Of a stretch of DNA of 64,000 bases, positions 33,020-44,829 are shown piece after piece. The DNA lies in assembly GCA_030374805.1 (NCBI GenBank), contig JARGSG010000228.1, forward strand, positions 1 through 64,000, given 5' to 3'. The notes under the pieces are model-generated. The model was not told the origin of the DNA. It saw nothing but the letters and a program-made list of their open reading frames with translations, and did no database searches. A program made the translations under genes and the position numbers. The DNA is from Gracilaria gracilis (Eukaryota; Rhodophyta; Florideophyceae; Gracilariales; Gracilariaceae). Within the stretch, counting starts at the first letter, position 1; each line of letters starts with the position of its first letter.

Positions 33020-36000
33020 CAACACCCCTATAAGACAGGTCTTAAGGGACGGTCCATCGTCACCGAAAAAATGGCGGAGATGAGGAAGGCCAACGTCATC
33101 GAACCGGCCGCTCCACACCAGTCCGATTGGGCAAGTCCGTTTGTCCTGGTTGCCAAGAAAGACGGATCTGTACGGTTCTGCATTGACTAGAGGAAACTGA
33201 ATTCCATGACCAAACGGGATTCGTATCCCATTCCTCGTATGGACGACTGCCTTTACCCTTTAGGAGAGGAGACTGTCTTTACGACCCTGGACGCCAATTG
33301 GGGTTATTGGCAAATATCATTGGACGAAGCCGCAAAGCCACTGACGGCATTTGCGACCCACGAGAGGCTTTTCAGGTTTACCAGAATGCTCTTTGGTCTG
33401 ATGAACGCCTCTGCGACTTTTCAGAGAGCGATGGACATTATCCTCTCAAGGGTCAAATGGAAATTCGCTCTAGTCTACTTGGATGATTCCATTATCTTCT
33501 CGAAGACCATTGGGGAACACTTCAGCCACGTGAGGACAGTTCTTAGGATTCTCCAACAGGCCAGCATAACATTGAAGCTACCCAAGTGCTTCTTATTTCA
33601 GGCCTCTGTGGACTATCTTGGCCATGTGGTCTTGCCCGGACGGCTTAAGGTATCCTCTAGGACCACAGACGCTATCCGCCAGGCGAAGCTTCCGAGGACC
33701 CACACGGAGCTGCCTTCCTTCTTAGGACTCTGTAATGTCTACCGCCGCTTTGTCCAAGGGTTTGCGAAAATCGCTGCTCCGCTGAACGAGATGTTGAGAA
33801 AAGGGACACCATCGGAGGTTGATTGCCTTACGGAAGAGCAATACGAAGCCTACCAGACCCTTAAGGAGAAGCTTCTTGATCCTCCTATCTTGGCCCTGCC
33901 CAAACCGGACAAGCCGTTCATCCTTGATACAGATGCGTCCAAGGGCCAGATTGGATGTGTGCTTCTCCAGGAATAGGAATCCTCCAAGGACTACCGACCA
34001 ATCGGATATTGGAGTCGCTCACTGACGAACCCAGAGCGGAACTATAGCACGTCGGAAAAGGAGTGCTTAGCGATCGTTTGGGCTGTACTAACACTAAGGC
34101 CATACTTGGAAGGTGTCCGTTTTACCATAAGGACAGACCATCATTTCTTGAGGTGGTTCATGAACATGACTGACGCTTCCAGTAGGCTCTCCTGATGGAG
34201 ATTACGCCTTTCTGAGTTCGATTTCGACGTCGCCTATAGGCTGGGTATCAAGCATCAAGCCGCCGATGCCCTCTCTAGGATCCTGACAGACGGAACGGAC
34301 CAGTCTCTCTTGGACGACGAGCTACCCACTGCGGACCTCACGGAATACGAGTCAGATAAAGAGAATGAGTACCTATTAGGGCAATTTAATTGCGACGATC
34401 CAGAAGTGGATGCGAACACGGTGTATCTTGTGGACTGGCCTATGGAAAAAGCTCGTGAAGCGCAGACCCTCGAGGTCAATGCGGTTCAGCTGGAGGAAAA
34501 GGAGCTTCTCCCCATAGCCCTCGGTGAGCACCTACAGGCCCAAAAAGACGATGTCTACTGCAAGAATCAGGCTGACATCGTTGGAACCCCTGGCTGCCTA
34601 TTTGACTATGACCGATTTGGATTGCTATCTTGTAGAGCAACTCTGGACGGAGCCATTCAAAGAGTCATTCTGAAGTCCCTCAGGACACGAGTGCTTTACT
34701 TGGCTCATTATCTATGGCTGGCTGGTCACCCTGGAGGGACGAAGATGTATCAGTCCCTACGGAAGCAGTTCTATTGGCCATTTATGGCAAATGACCTTTG
34801 GTTTACTTCAAAGACATGCATTTCATGTGTGAAGGCGCGTGGCTCACGTGCCACCCATCAGGCCAAACTGAAGTTGTTTCCAGCCGCCGGACCATTGGAA
34901 CTCATTTCGACTGATATTCTTGGACCTTTGCCATCTACGATCCACGGGAACCGCTTCATATTGGTGATTACCGATAGGTTCACCAAGCTGACACGAGCTA
35001 TTCCCCTGAGGTCCACCACGGCGACGGACGTTGCTATGGCCTTCCTGAACTACTGGGTATATCCATATGGTCTGCCACTTTATCACCTTTCCGACAATGG
35101 ACCACAGTTTGTATCCAAGTTCTTTGCACACGTCTGTGCATCCCTAGGCATTAAGCATGTCACCACGACTGCTTATCACCCGCAGACCAATGGAAAGGCC
35201 GAGCGTTTCAATCGAACCATCTTGGACAGGCTGGTGCACTACACAGCCGAGCATCAGGCCGACTGGGATGACTACGTTGGACCATTAGTCTATGCGTACA
35301 ACACGCAAGTCCATAGTTCTCCTGGAACTACGCCATTTGACCTGACGCTAACGCGACAGCCACCGCACTTTGCAATGGACCTAAAGGACTCATGGATTCC
35401 TCAGGACTACACCGCTGAGATGACTCCTGCTCAGGCAAAACGGTACTCCCAAAAGCGGATTGATGACATTATCTGTACTGCCCGTACCACTCTAATGCGT
35501 TCCCAGCGCAGGTACTAGGCAGAATGCGACAAAGCCGTTCGGTTCACACCGTCCTTCAAGGCTGGCGAGATGGTTTATCTGGACCGCGCCCCAACGGATA
35601 ATCCAAAATACGACATCTAGATAATCACGCGCAAGCTCTTACCTCGTTCCACTGGACCCTACAAGGTACTGTCTTCTACCTCTCACACGATCAAAATTGA
35701 GATCGATGGCCTACAGGATACGTTCTCTATTGATCGAGTCTCGAGAGTCCCGCAGAAGCTCTCTGGACATCCGTCAGGTAATGCTTCCCATACGTTGGAC
35801 ACCGCATCACGTCTACAGGATACTCCGGTTGAACCCAAAACAGCCATACCTCAGGGATGAAAAGATGCCAGAGTTGATCCTACGGTCACTCGGAAGCGTC
35901 CTGGAGCTCCCCCTCCGAAGGCAGTGACTGCAGATTTAATGGTCTCACCCCCTGCGCAAGGCAACGCGAGCGCTATGCAGTCCCATTTGGATAGTGACGG

Positions 36001-36340
36001 CTACGTCCCTTTGGACCAAATGGTACTGCCAGAGGGTATGGACTATCGTCCCAGTGAAACAGGACGTCGCTCTCAGTTGGAAAACCATGAGTTTGCTCCA
36101 ATGGACGAGATGGCACTGCCAGAGGACGACCGTCCTGCTGCTCCAAAGGAAAGTGCAATTGACTATGTGGTCAACGCTGGACTCGACGAGAACGATCACG
36201 TCCTGCACCGGGTCCGCTGGTAAGGCTATGATCCAAAGAACGACACTTGGGAACCTCGTGAGAATATCCCAGAGAACTTTATCCGTCGGTTCTGCCGCCG
36301 CATGGGTCGCAGGGATCCCGACCTTAAGGAGGGGGCATAA
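33020..36340 (+). pseudogene. pol: gypsy-2 pol: RT, RNase H, integrase, chromodomain
   Basis: One uninterrupted frame of 1,107 codons with seven nonsense codons (33188, 33974, 34193, 35516, 35618, 35858, 36221) and no frameshift. RT motifs are SPFVLVAKKDGSVRFCID, motif A TTLDANWGYWQ and the catalytic YLDD (about 33478). RNase H shows ILDTDASKGQIGCVLLQ and IRTDHHFLRWF. The integrase has an intact HHCC site (H...GHPGG...CISC) and DDE residues (STDILGPL, LSDNGPQF, GKAERFN). The C-terminal chromodomain (YVVNAGL...VLHRVRW, stop, GYDPKNDTWEP) includes the last stop. Chromodomains in this lineage bind modified histones and bias insertion. The frame ends with TAA at 36338 within a polypurine tract. 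Confidence 0.9.
36326..36337 (+). promoter_or_regulatory. Polypurine tract, copy 1
   Basis: AAGGAGGGGGCA overlaps the last codons of pol. It is identical to the tract at 39064-39075. A polypurine tract normally primes plus-strand synthesis directly next to the 3' LTR. This copy is 2.7 kb too early. Confidence 0.6.
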
Positions 36341-37200
36341 GTCGAGCGGAGAGATTGATCTTGCTCGGGACCTTAGGCTCCCTATTGGACTTGATGTCCA
36401 TCGAGATGGCACCGTGCGACATCACGTACTAGCGTGTCATGGGCCACGGCGCACGCGCGTACCTTCTTCTGGACTAACAATGGCTCAAGTTAACTGTAGA
36501 GCTAACTATAAGCCCTCCGGGATGAGAACCAATAGGCTTACAGCGCGCGGGGCGCTTGCAACCGCGCGCGTGTTGATCAAATAATCCCTCTGCCAAAATG
36601 GAAGATTTTTTGAGACGCCTGTGCACCGCTCCAAATTGGCCAAAACAAAGAATGGCCGATACCTCGGCTTCTAGGCGGCGCACACACCAACGGAGAGCTG
36701 ATTCTGACTCTCCTCCAATCGCCCATTTTGGAGTTGTTGGCACACTTTGATGTGGTTGCGCGCAGGCGGCGCGCGCGCCAAACGCTGTCACTCCAAAAAA
36801 TTGGGAATGACCGATGGTTAATTCTGCCGGTTGATTTTTTGAGTGCCAAATGGCCAGCCCACGAGGACACCCATGCCAGAGATTCCACCTGTGCATGTTG
36901 CCACGTTCTGAGGCAACCGCCACCAGTGCACGCAAGCAATACGGCCCATCAGAGGAACAATTCCATTGGACGATGTGAGACGATTGGAAAACGAACCGTC
37001 GTCGCGCCGTTTTGAGGCAAGCTAACTATCAAATGACCTGAAGGCCAGTCAAGCTGACCACAGTATAACTTTAGGAGGTACTAACCTCTGGTACTGAGTT
37101 TCCCAGGATCATCTAGGCGTTGACGCTTGCAAGGTGGGCTCTGCGGACCACCGGGTGGCGAACCTTCGGAGGAGCTCTCATCACTTTTGGTGAGACCATG
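36341..37200. other. Region between pol and antisense gene
   Basis: No supported gene. ORFs on both strands (36474-36935 and 36577-36939, minus) overlap each other and have no motif. It may hold the 3' untranslated region of the antisense gene. Confidence 0.35.
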
Positions 37201-39001
37201 CTAGGCATTGACGATGCCTACGACCTGTTTGGACAACATTCGCGCGTTATCCTGTAGGATTGTCGTAATAGAGTCCTTCAGGGTCCTGTTCTGCTCCAAC
37301 AAAGCTGCGTACCGAGACGCCTGACGGACCCAAGAGCGTGCGCGTATCAACAAGTCCTGTAGGTCCCCGGAAACGTTGAGACCAACGGACGAGGCGACCT
37401 GACGTAGGTCTTCCGCAGATTGGATCGCGTCATCAGTAGTGGCTGAAACGGAAGGCAAAGGCGCAATCGCTACTATTGCCCGCTGGTCAACATATGCGTT
37501 TTCATGGGCCACTGGAACGTCTGCCTCCACTGTTGGCGAGCCACAGGAGGCCGACACATCTTGCTCTGGGGACGGACCTTCGGCATCATTGCCCCCGAGC
37601 GGAACAGCCGCATCGATTACCCCAGGACTACACAAAGAATGGGCGTCTTCTTCATCGATGACCACATTAAGACCAACGGGAATAACCTGCAGCTCTTCCT
37701 CCTGTTCGGACGCAAGAAGTAGCGTGTCCTCAAGGAAGTTCTGGGACGTGAACCCCTCACCTTTCGGCCAGTAGATCTGCAGGTTCCATCGAGGTACTGT
37801 TGTTGGGTTCTCCTTCAAGGGCTTAGACAAATAAGCCTTGCCATTATCATGACCCTGCGAGTAACGCGGGATGTTCCGAAAGGAATCGCTCTCGTAGTCG
37901 TACCAGAGGTATGCAGGGGTCTGCTCCCAATCAACGGTGAGGACGTCATCCAAGACGGCCTCCGTGTCCTCCAAGGTAAACTCCGTCCCACGGATGATGT
38001 TTTGAATTCCAAGACAGTGCCGGAAGTACCGGATCAACGATACTGGAAGAGGGCACAGACGGCTTTTGGGACAACGGAGCCCAATTCCTTCGGACCAAAC
38101 ACACCAATCTTTGCTCCAAACGTTCGCACGCACTCCATATCTTGCAGTATGCAGGAAGGCCATAAGGACAAACACTGCCCACTCGACGAACGCAATTTGC
38201 CAGATCCGTTCAAGGTGAATAGTCCTCAGGGCCAGCAGGTCGCGCGCATGGTAGGCGAATATGGAAGGCGTGGGGACCATAAGCAGCAAAGAAACCTTCC
38301 AGAAACCATGGAATCGGTTGTCCACAGGAAATTCCGGTACGGCCACGTAGAGTCCCTGTCGAGACCTCGCGGGCATATCATGGAACTCTACATTATGCCA
38401 GCAAAAGAAGAAACCAAGGGACTTACGAATCCTTGCGTCGGGCTCCACCAGATCGCCCCAGAAGTCCTGATTGGCCACCCAGTATATCTGGTCGTACGGT
38501 TGTAGAAAGCACATGAGACCCAAGGGATTGTGACCTGCTGGCGGTAACAGAACGTCCACACTATCCGGGAACTTACGCTCCAGTTCGTCCACAAGGAAGT
38601 TCAATCGCCATTGGTAATCAACCTCCTCCGGAAAACGAACGAATGGAATATCCACAGGGACAATCTCACGAGTGCGCGCTCCATTACGGACGTCCATCGG
38701 CTGATGCAGTCAACGGTTCATCCAAGAAACCAGGCGGGCGTTCTTGCTCTGACGCGGAAAGTCCGGTACGGCCTCGAAGCGGCGAGCATCGAAGTAACGA
38801 CTCCACATTGAGTTCATATACTCCTCGACGGGCCAGGGCACGGTAACCTCACGGTTGTTGCGCGGCCGCCCGGCGGTGTGGTCGAAGCGCGTGCCGGGTT
38901 TCCATCGGGAAGCTGCTCCACCAGCGGAAGAATTCGCTATTTGGCCAACGGAAACCTTCCGGAAGGCGCCTAAATGGCCGTATTGGTGAGAAAGCCGCCA
39001 T
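37201..39001 (-). pseudogene. Antisense gene between pol and 3' LTR of gypsy-2
   Basis: A minus-strand ORF of 498 codons runs from ATG 38697 to TAG 37201. The frame extends upstream past a TGA (38709), and a frameshift near 38885 leads to an earlier ATG at 39001 (MAAFSPIRPFRRLPEGFRWP), so the original product was about 600 aa. The middle is rich in Trp, Tyr, Phe and His (FFFCWHNVEFHDMPARSRQG; WVANQDFWGDLVEP). The C-terminal third is acidic, then forms a coiled coil (SWVRQASRYAALLEQNRTLK). No RT, gag zinc knuckle or protease motif is visible. Antisense ORFs between pol and the 3' LTR are known in some plant gypsy lineages, but I cannot link this sequence to them. Its codons are well kept despite the decay of pol. 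Confidence 0.55.
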
Positions 39002-39063
39002 GGTCGACCCGGAAGGACAGTAATACTGCGACTAATGCAGGCTTGACCGAGTCGTTTAAGCCT

Positions 39064-39075
39064 AAGGAGGGGGCA
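39064..39075 (+). promoter_or_regulatory. Polypurine tract, copy 2, next to LTR
   Basis: AAGGAGGGGGCA is followed after one A by TGTGGGAG, the expected TG start of an LTR. The position is right for the functional 3' tract of gypsy-2. Confidence 0.7.
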
Positions 39076-39076
39076 A

Positions 39077-39580
39077 TGTGGGAGAGCGATTCCTGAAGAC
39101 TAACCAGCCGGAGGACTTGCATGGAAGTGCAACAGGTGTACGGGCCTGCATAGGTGCCACCACGTGTGCGCGTTTGTCCAGGGGCCTATTTCTTATTTTA
39201 TCTCATTAGATTAGCCATTAGGACCTACTGTAGATATAAGATAGGGCACATTACAGTGCCACAGGGTCGAGGCGCCTTGGTGCAGATACTTAAGCACCTT
39301 GAGCAGCGCCTCCCCTCAGATGGTAAACCAGACACCCTCTTGGTAACGACTAGCCCCTAAGTTTGCCGTTTCCTTGCCTGTAGGTCTTCAAGCCGCCACT
39401 ACTGCACTTTCCGTCCTGTAGGAGTGCATAGTTAGTGTCTGCCCATTGTGCCTCCATACCAGAGGTGTCGACGTCATCCCCTTCTCACGTGGAACGCCCT
39501 GCCAAGCTACCATCGAGGCCTTAGGAGTGAGCCCTCTTTGCATACTATCCTACAATATGCTAGTATTGAGAACGAGAGAT
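39077..39580 (+). repeat. gypsy-2 3' LTR (start certain, end estimated)
   Basis: Starts TGTGGGAG directly after the polypurine tract. No second copy exists in the window to set its end. The 39301-39580 part is repeated at 39752-40008. Confidence 0.5.
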
Positions 39581-40008
39581 TTCCCGAACTCCAAATTCTG
39601 AATGTTAAACTAGCACATTCAAGACGTATCTAGTCATATCAAACACAAATATGAAAAAAAGATTTGAATAAATTCACCAGATAAACTTTCCTCAAAACTA
39701 GCATTCTTGAATGTAAAATTCTATTTCCGAGAACACAGACGTAGGCTACTCGAGCTGCGCTTCCCTCCTGTGGTAAAGTCAGAGACCCCCTTGGCAAGTA
39801 ATTCCCATTTTGGTTGGCAATTGCCATCATCCTTAAGGTTTACAAGCCATCGCTACGTCGCTCGCCATTTCCGGTAGGCACGACAGCTAGCGCCCGCCCA
39901 TTGCACCCTCTTACCAGTGGTCTCCCGTTGGTCCCATACCCATTGTACACTCCTCACCTTGGGAGTGCCCGTGCCACTATACTACATTTGGTGTGAGAAC
40001 CTACGATA
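39301..40008. repeat. Two diverged direct copies of a ~270-bp segment
   Basis: 39301-39580 and 39752-40008 share blocks in order: GAGC-GCGC-TCCC, GTGGTAAA/ATGGTAAA, CCCTCTTGG/CCCCCTTGG, CTTCAAGCC/TTACAAGCC, GCCCGCCCATTG/GTCTGCCCATTG and TTGAGAAC/GTGAGAAC. Probably two diverged LTR pieces of one family, one inside the gypsy-2 LTR. Confidence 0.55.
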
Positions 40009-40009
40009 C

Positions 40010-41127
40010 GAACCTGGTGATGCCCAGCGAACAGGTTCCCCACGTGTCACGACTAGTATTTACCTCATGATTGGTAATGTCAATTGAGAATAAAGGACAT
40101 AAGAGCATCTTGTTCAGAGTTACCATCAAAATTCCTGTCCTAAACATGGTGTGATCCTTTTACTTTCTTTCAAGAAAAACTTGGTTTGGTTCCAGTATGA
40201 AGCAAATCTCTTGCAAATATCAGCGAATTACGGGGGCAAATGAACAAAACTTGGCCGTGCGACCTATGAAAACACCCTGATGACTCACAATGAACAAATT
40301 TGACACGTGTACACATCATCATTGCATTTGCGACTGGCAATATCTATTGAATAATACTGTTATTTAAGCATTTTGTTCACGGTTAGCGTCAAAGGCACAA
40401 GTTTATTATGGTTTCATTCTGTCACGTTTTGTGATCATAATGGCAGTATGGTTCATAAGGAAGCAAATGTACGGCCATCCTCGTCCACATGCGAGCACTC
40501 ATAAACCGAACATGGTCGCCTAAACCCTGGAACGCAACCCGCAACTATTCCAAAATCCGAGGGTCTCGAACCGGCATGGTACACTTCCCCACAACCAATG
40601 AAAATTGAGCAAGGAGGCATCACAACTTAAGTTATCTGTGTCGTACGCGCTAGAGACCTCATATCGGCTTCATTGGTTTTTTCCATTGCCTTGTGTGAAC
40701 CTTCACAAACGTACAAAATAAACGGCGCCTTTCCAGAGAAAACAGTGAGACTTTGACGGAAACAGTAAATGGAACGCTCCAATATCTGTATTGCCCAATA
40801 GAAGTTGCCAGTCGCGAATGAAATGTTGATTGCTACACTTGGCGAACGTGTTTATTGTGAATCGCTAGGATGCTATCAAAGGGTAAACGGCCAGGTTTTG
40901 TTCATGTGACCTCTTAATCCGCCAATAATCGCCAGGGATTTGCTTTCTACTTGAACAACACGAGTTAACAGACAATAAAAGAACCACACCAAGTTTGACA
41001 AGAAACTTTGACTGTAAGTGTAAATAAAATGCTCTCATGTCCAATATTCTCAATTGAAACTCCCAATCGCGAGGTAAATAGTAGTCGTGAGACGTAGGTA
41101 ACCTGATTGCTGTGCATCACCAGGTTC
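40010..41127. mobile_element. Foldback element with ~430-bp inverted arms
   Basis: The left arm starts GAACCTGGTGATG (40010) and the right arm ends CATCACCAGGTTC (41127). Matching blocks in mirrored order include CACGACTA-TATTTACCTC with TCAATTGAGAATA (40050-40100 against 41040-41095), GAACAAAACTTGGCCGT (40243) against its partner near 40890, and CATTTGCGACTGGCAA (40325) against CATTCGCGACTGGCAA reversed (about 40805-40822). Within each arm a subunit is itself loosely duplicated. The central ~250 bp is unique. No coding capacity, so a non-autonomous DNA transposon. No target duplication was recognised. Confidence 0.75.
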
Positions 41128-41232
41128 TTTACACAGATTTCAGGACCAAATGGACGTCACTGCATTACATTGGTACCACAGATTTGCCACTAGGTTTGCA
41201 AGAGCTCATGTGACAAATCTTTTACATGTAAT

Positions 41233-42412
41233 TCAAAATTTCTGATAGCATACCCTCAGCTCGCTTCCCATCGCTAAACACGTGAAGCGCGTGTGCAATA
41301 CACAGTACGAACCTATCCCTTCCTCTATAGCTATATACACGATAACCCGACTTCTTCCGAAGTCCAGAATTTCCACACTAACATCCCCATCAATAAGTTC
41401 ACTCGAACTGTCAGTCTCCTTCACCAAGTTTCCATTTGACGGAAACCCCTCTAGAACACAGAACCCTCTTTCTCGTAACTCTGCCCTCTTATTCACGAAG
41501 TAAACGTAGGCCAGACTGTCGTTCTTCACTGCGTCCACCCACAACGTCTCCTCATCCCCTTCGAGTCCTCGCATTGTTTCGTTCATGAGCTTGTGTCCAT
41601 GATATGCTGCATGCCAAAAGACTGCGTGATGCACACCTTGGAAGTCCTTCGGCTCTAGAAAATGTATTTTCTTCTCCAGTCGGCCACTGGCTCGCTACCG
41701 CTTTCATCAACTTCAACCACGAATCGTCGCTCTCATATTCTACATCTTCCGCCTTATTCAGGCCTGGCGCCAACACTTCCGGAACGGTGTCATCGAATGG
41801 GTCAGTGTTTTCTGCTGACGCTGCCTTATTCGGCCCAGCATCTGAATCTGCATCGCTGCTGAAGGAGATGTCATGCGTTCGCAAGAAGTTCCTAACCGCT
41901 TTCGCATCAAGGTTTCGTAAATGAGATATGACATCCTGTGCAACCAGTTGAGATTTTTCTGTCCTTGCTTTCTTTTGCTGGCTGGCATCCGACAAACTGG
42001 CCAGGTGTATACCGCGGAAAAACCTCTTCGAAGAGGGTCCTTTCCAAGTCTCCGCCACCTTCGGAGCGTCATACCAACGCTCCGCATGCCACATGGGAAC
42101 CTTTATAGCGGTTCTGGGATGAAAATATTCTACATCCCAGAATCTCGATAAAACTGAACCTATTTGTAGTGTGCGCGCTCGTGTCGTGGTCGCGCAGGCA
42201 GCAATGTTGTGTACTGTGACGCCGCGACCCACTTTCCGAGCGCCTCGCGCCAGTGAACCGGCGTTCTTCTTCAGACCACGCTTCTCCCCCGCATCGTCAT
42301 ATCTCCGTTGTCCGGATCGCAGAGCGTCAAACCCGTGAGATGTAGCGCGCTTTCGTCGTCTTGGGAACCAGGACGCACCCGAGAGCCATGTCGAGACATG
42401 TACTCGTACCAA
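41233..42412 (-). pseudogene. Unknown gene, frameshifted, in second cargo cluster
   Basis: A minus-strand ORF of 286 codons (42412-41552) overlaps a second one (41634-41233) in another frame. The protein sense clearly passes from one to the other near 41620. The middle is acidic (DADSDAGPNKAASAENTDPFDDTVPEVL), then continues with a VYFVNKRAELRERGFCVLEGFP segment in the second frame. The phrase LRERGFCVLEGF resembles the start of 2-oxoglutarate/iron oxygenases. I cannot see the HxD...H iron site, so that is only a lead. The 5' part includes the repeated YDAPKVAE block also found at 46.4 kb. Confidence 0.3.
42005..42072. repeat. Direct repeat, copy 1 (with 46375-46443)
   Basis: About 69 bp starting GTGTATACCGCGGAAA and containing GGGTCCTTTCCA and CTTCGGAGCGTCATAC. 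The partner is 4.4 kb away with roughly a dozen differences. A short inverted piece (GTACGACGCTCCGAAG) also occurs at 42434-42449. Confidence 0.75.
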
Positions 42413-42617
42413 TGTAGCAACAAGGCGTTTGTACGGCGTTTGTACGACGCTCCGAAGTTGACGTTGTATATCCAGTTCCTTACGCGATTGAAGAACATAC
42501 GCTAGTAATTACGTTAAACTTGAGAGTTCTGCAATATACTTTACTTCATATACTACAACATGGAGCACATAACTCACAATGCCATCCATACTTCATGCCT
42601 TACTTGAACTTCTCCCA

Positions 42618-44822
42618 TTAATACATGGGTCCATAATCAACGTAAAGTTCTTCTTGTTCCTTAATATATCCCGTAGCTACCACTACAAGGAGTTTGTAGG
42701 TCTCCAAAACTCCTGACGTCGTAACTCGATGCTCTGAGGGTTGTCGAACTATCACATTTGGCGTGCGGACTTTGTCGGGACCCATCTCTTCCAAATCCTT
42801 TTCTTCATCACCTTCCCTGTATGATGCATCATTGATATATCCTGCAACACAGAAGGGAGCCGGAACTACCCAGGCTTGAGCGGCGCTGACTTCAGTATCG
42901 TAATGGGGGAGACTACTGTACATCTGCCCCTTTAGCTTCACTTGCATGCAGTATTTTTTGAAGCGAAATGCAGTGGCTCCCATCATTCCATCCCCATATG
43001 TCAGTTGCGACGCGGTCCTTCGGCTTAAATCATGGTATACTAATTTCCCTTATAAGTAAGCAACAACCTCCTCCTCTGAGAACGCTCTACTTGAGAATAC
43101 TCCATTCCCATTCGCTGGGTGCGTAATATTGGACTTTTTCACATGGAGCCACAGGAAAGCCGCATCCAAAGAAAGCAAGCTCCGTTCATCCAGGGTCGTC
43201 ATCCCGCCTTGTAGCGTGAAAGGCTACTCATGGAACGGTTTCTCCTTGTAGACTGGGATAAGGCTCGGCTCATTCCAATAAGTCGATAGGTACGATATGA
43301 AATGGAAGGGGAACGACTGGTATGGGGGGAATCCTTTCGGTGCCCTCCATATGCTCGACGCCCTTAGTTCTGGTTCCGGAAATTCTGCATCCACAATGTA
43401 AGAAGATTGCACAACCTCGTTCGTCACGTTAATCTGCGTCTTGAACTCATTTCGTCACACCTTTCTCGCGTACACGACAACAGCATTGTGCTTCGCATGA
43501 GCAAAGCATTGCTCATCCTTTTCACATCCGATGAACCGGCGAGGTTGTTCCCGTTCCATACAAGCTTAGGCGCTGTAGAACGTCCCAGCGTAGAGATCAA
43601 CTACAACAACTTCCAGGGTTATAGAATCTTGCGATGAGTTCCTTCGGTAGCTCTCTAGGCTTTTGTTCCGGACGAATCTTCCTAATTCGGATACGTCGGC
43701 CAGTTTTCTCCCTCCCATGGAGGCTTTACCCAGGTGCAAGGTGTGTAATCTGGTCGATGACTGCGTAGTAGCCGGGGTACCTAGCCGGAACATAACCGAA
43801 GTTCTGGTAGTTCACCATTGTCTTCTGTTCGGCATACGAGTTTTCTTTCATGACACCATGCACTGCGTACTCTGTTGCTGCGAACAAACGAGTGGTGTCA
43901 CGTCCGGGGCTCCCCATGGGGTTCGAACGAGAACGAATGAAGTGCACCGCTGTCGGATCCACTAGAAAGGACACACTTTCCTTTCCGTCCACGTGTTCTG
44001 ACGTATGCTCACGCAGTATCTCTTCCCAGTCTCCAAACTGTTCAATAATGCAGAACACTATGAAATTTCCACAAGGTCGGAGCATAGATGATATGACTTG
44101 CGCGGTATTCACCATGTCTTCGTCAGATAAATCGTCGTACTCACTGCGCGTATACCATAGGGTGGGTCTGTGAGCACGAGCTGAACGTTACCCTCTAAGG
44201 CATTATCTGATGAGAAGATTGTACCATGAGCCTCAACTAGTTCATCGTATCCGACACAGTGCATAGAGAACTGTTTCTCCATACTTTCTCTCACCACATC
44301 GAGAGCTTTCAGGGTCCGCGGGTCATCCATGTCATGAGGGGGGGAAACTCCATCCCGAATATCCTCACTGCCCCCACCAGAAGCACCTTCTTCATCGTCA
44401 CTATCCACAATGACAATGACATCGGCGCCTCCCGACGTCTTTCCTGCCGCTGCCATTTTGGATGGTGTACGAACTGGTATCGTGTTCTCAATCTTCACAG
44501 TTGCGGTCGTACGACCTCCCCCTTGGTTTCCTCCATTACCCCTTGTCACGGCTGTAAAAGGGGCCAAGTTCTGTACAAGAACAGCTTCCCGAATAGAAGA
44601 TACGTAATCGTCCGCGAATTCGTTGAAACTGGATAGAAATGGTGCTGGAAGCCTTCGTCTGAAGCTTTCCAACAAGTTCCACCTTGACATAGGGGCCATC
44701 TGGTAGAGGAAACCGTTCAAAAGTATTTTGCTCACATCTGCTAAGAATTCCTTTTCCAATTCCCGTAACTTCGCATCGATCTCATCTGAAAGAGAATGAA
44801 CCCAAGAAACAGTTTCGCTCAC
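42618..44822 (-). pseudogene. DNA methyltransferase-SET domain gene, multiply broken
   Basis: Minus strand, start MSETVSW at 44822. After an N-terminal helical part comes VIVIVDSDDEE (about 44393-44428), a SUMO-interacting-motif-like stretch. NVQLVLTDPPYGIR (about 44145-44190) then gives the DPPY catalytic motif of N6-adenine/N4-cytosine DNA methyltransferases. The frame shifts by one base just after it and resumes with MLRPCGNFIVF. Near 43600 a shifted frame has DLYAGTF followed by RRFIGCEKD, the SAM-binding and following motifs of beta-type methylases, where DPPY comes first. Downstream come SET-like blocks (GKLVYHDL, WVVPAPFCVAGYINDASYREGD, EELYVDYG), ending at 42618. A stop precedes GKLVYHDL. 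With no clear start between the domains, a fusion protein is likely. The SET part is paralogous to 19053-19760. Confidence 0.68.
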
Positions 44823-44829
44823 CTCGGAA

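Larger units (their letters stand above)
33020..39580 (+). mobile_element. Ty3/gypsy chromodomain retrotransposon (gypsy-2), 5'-truncated
   Basis: Pol starts inside the reverse transcriptase at about 33020, directly against GC-rich DNA, so the 5' LTR, gag and protease are missing. The order is RT, RNase H, integrase, linker, chromodomain, first polypurine tract, a minus-strand gene, second polypurine tract, and LTR start (TGTGGGAG at 39077). The LTR end is not defined, and 39580 is an estimate from a repeated segment. Confidence 0.8.

Noticed and set aside
32320-33033. 237-codon plus ORF and several minus ORFs in GC-rich DNA
   Set aside because: GC-rich sequence has few stops. No motif, and the 3' end runs into gypsy-2 in the wrong frame.
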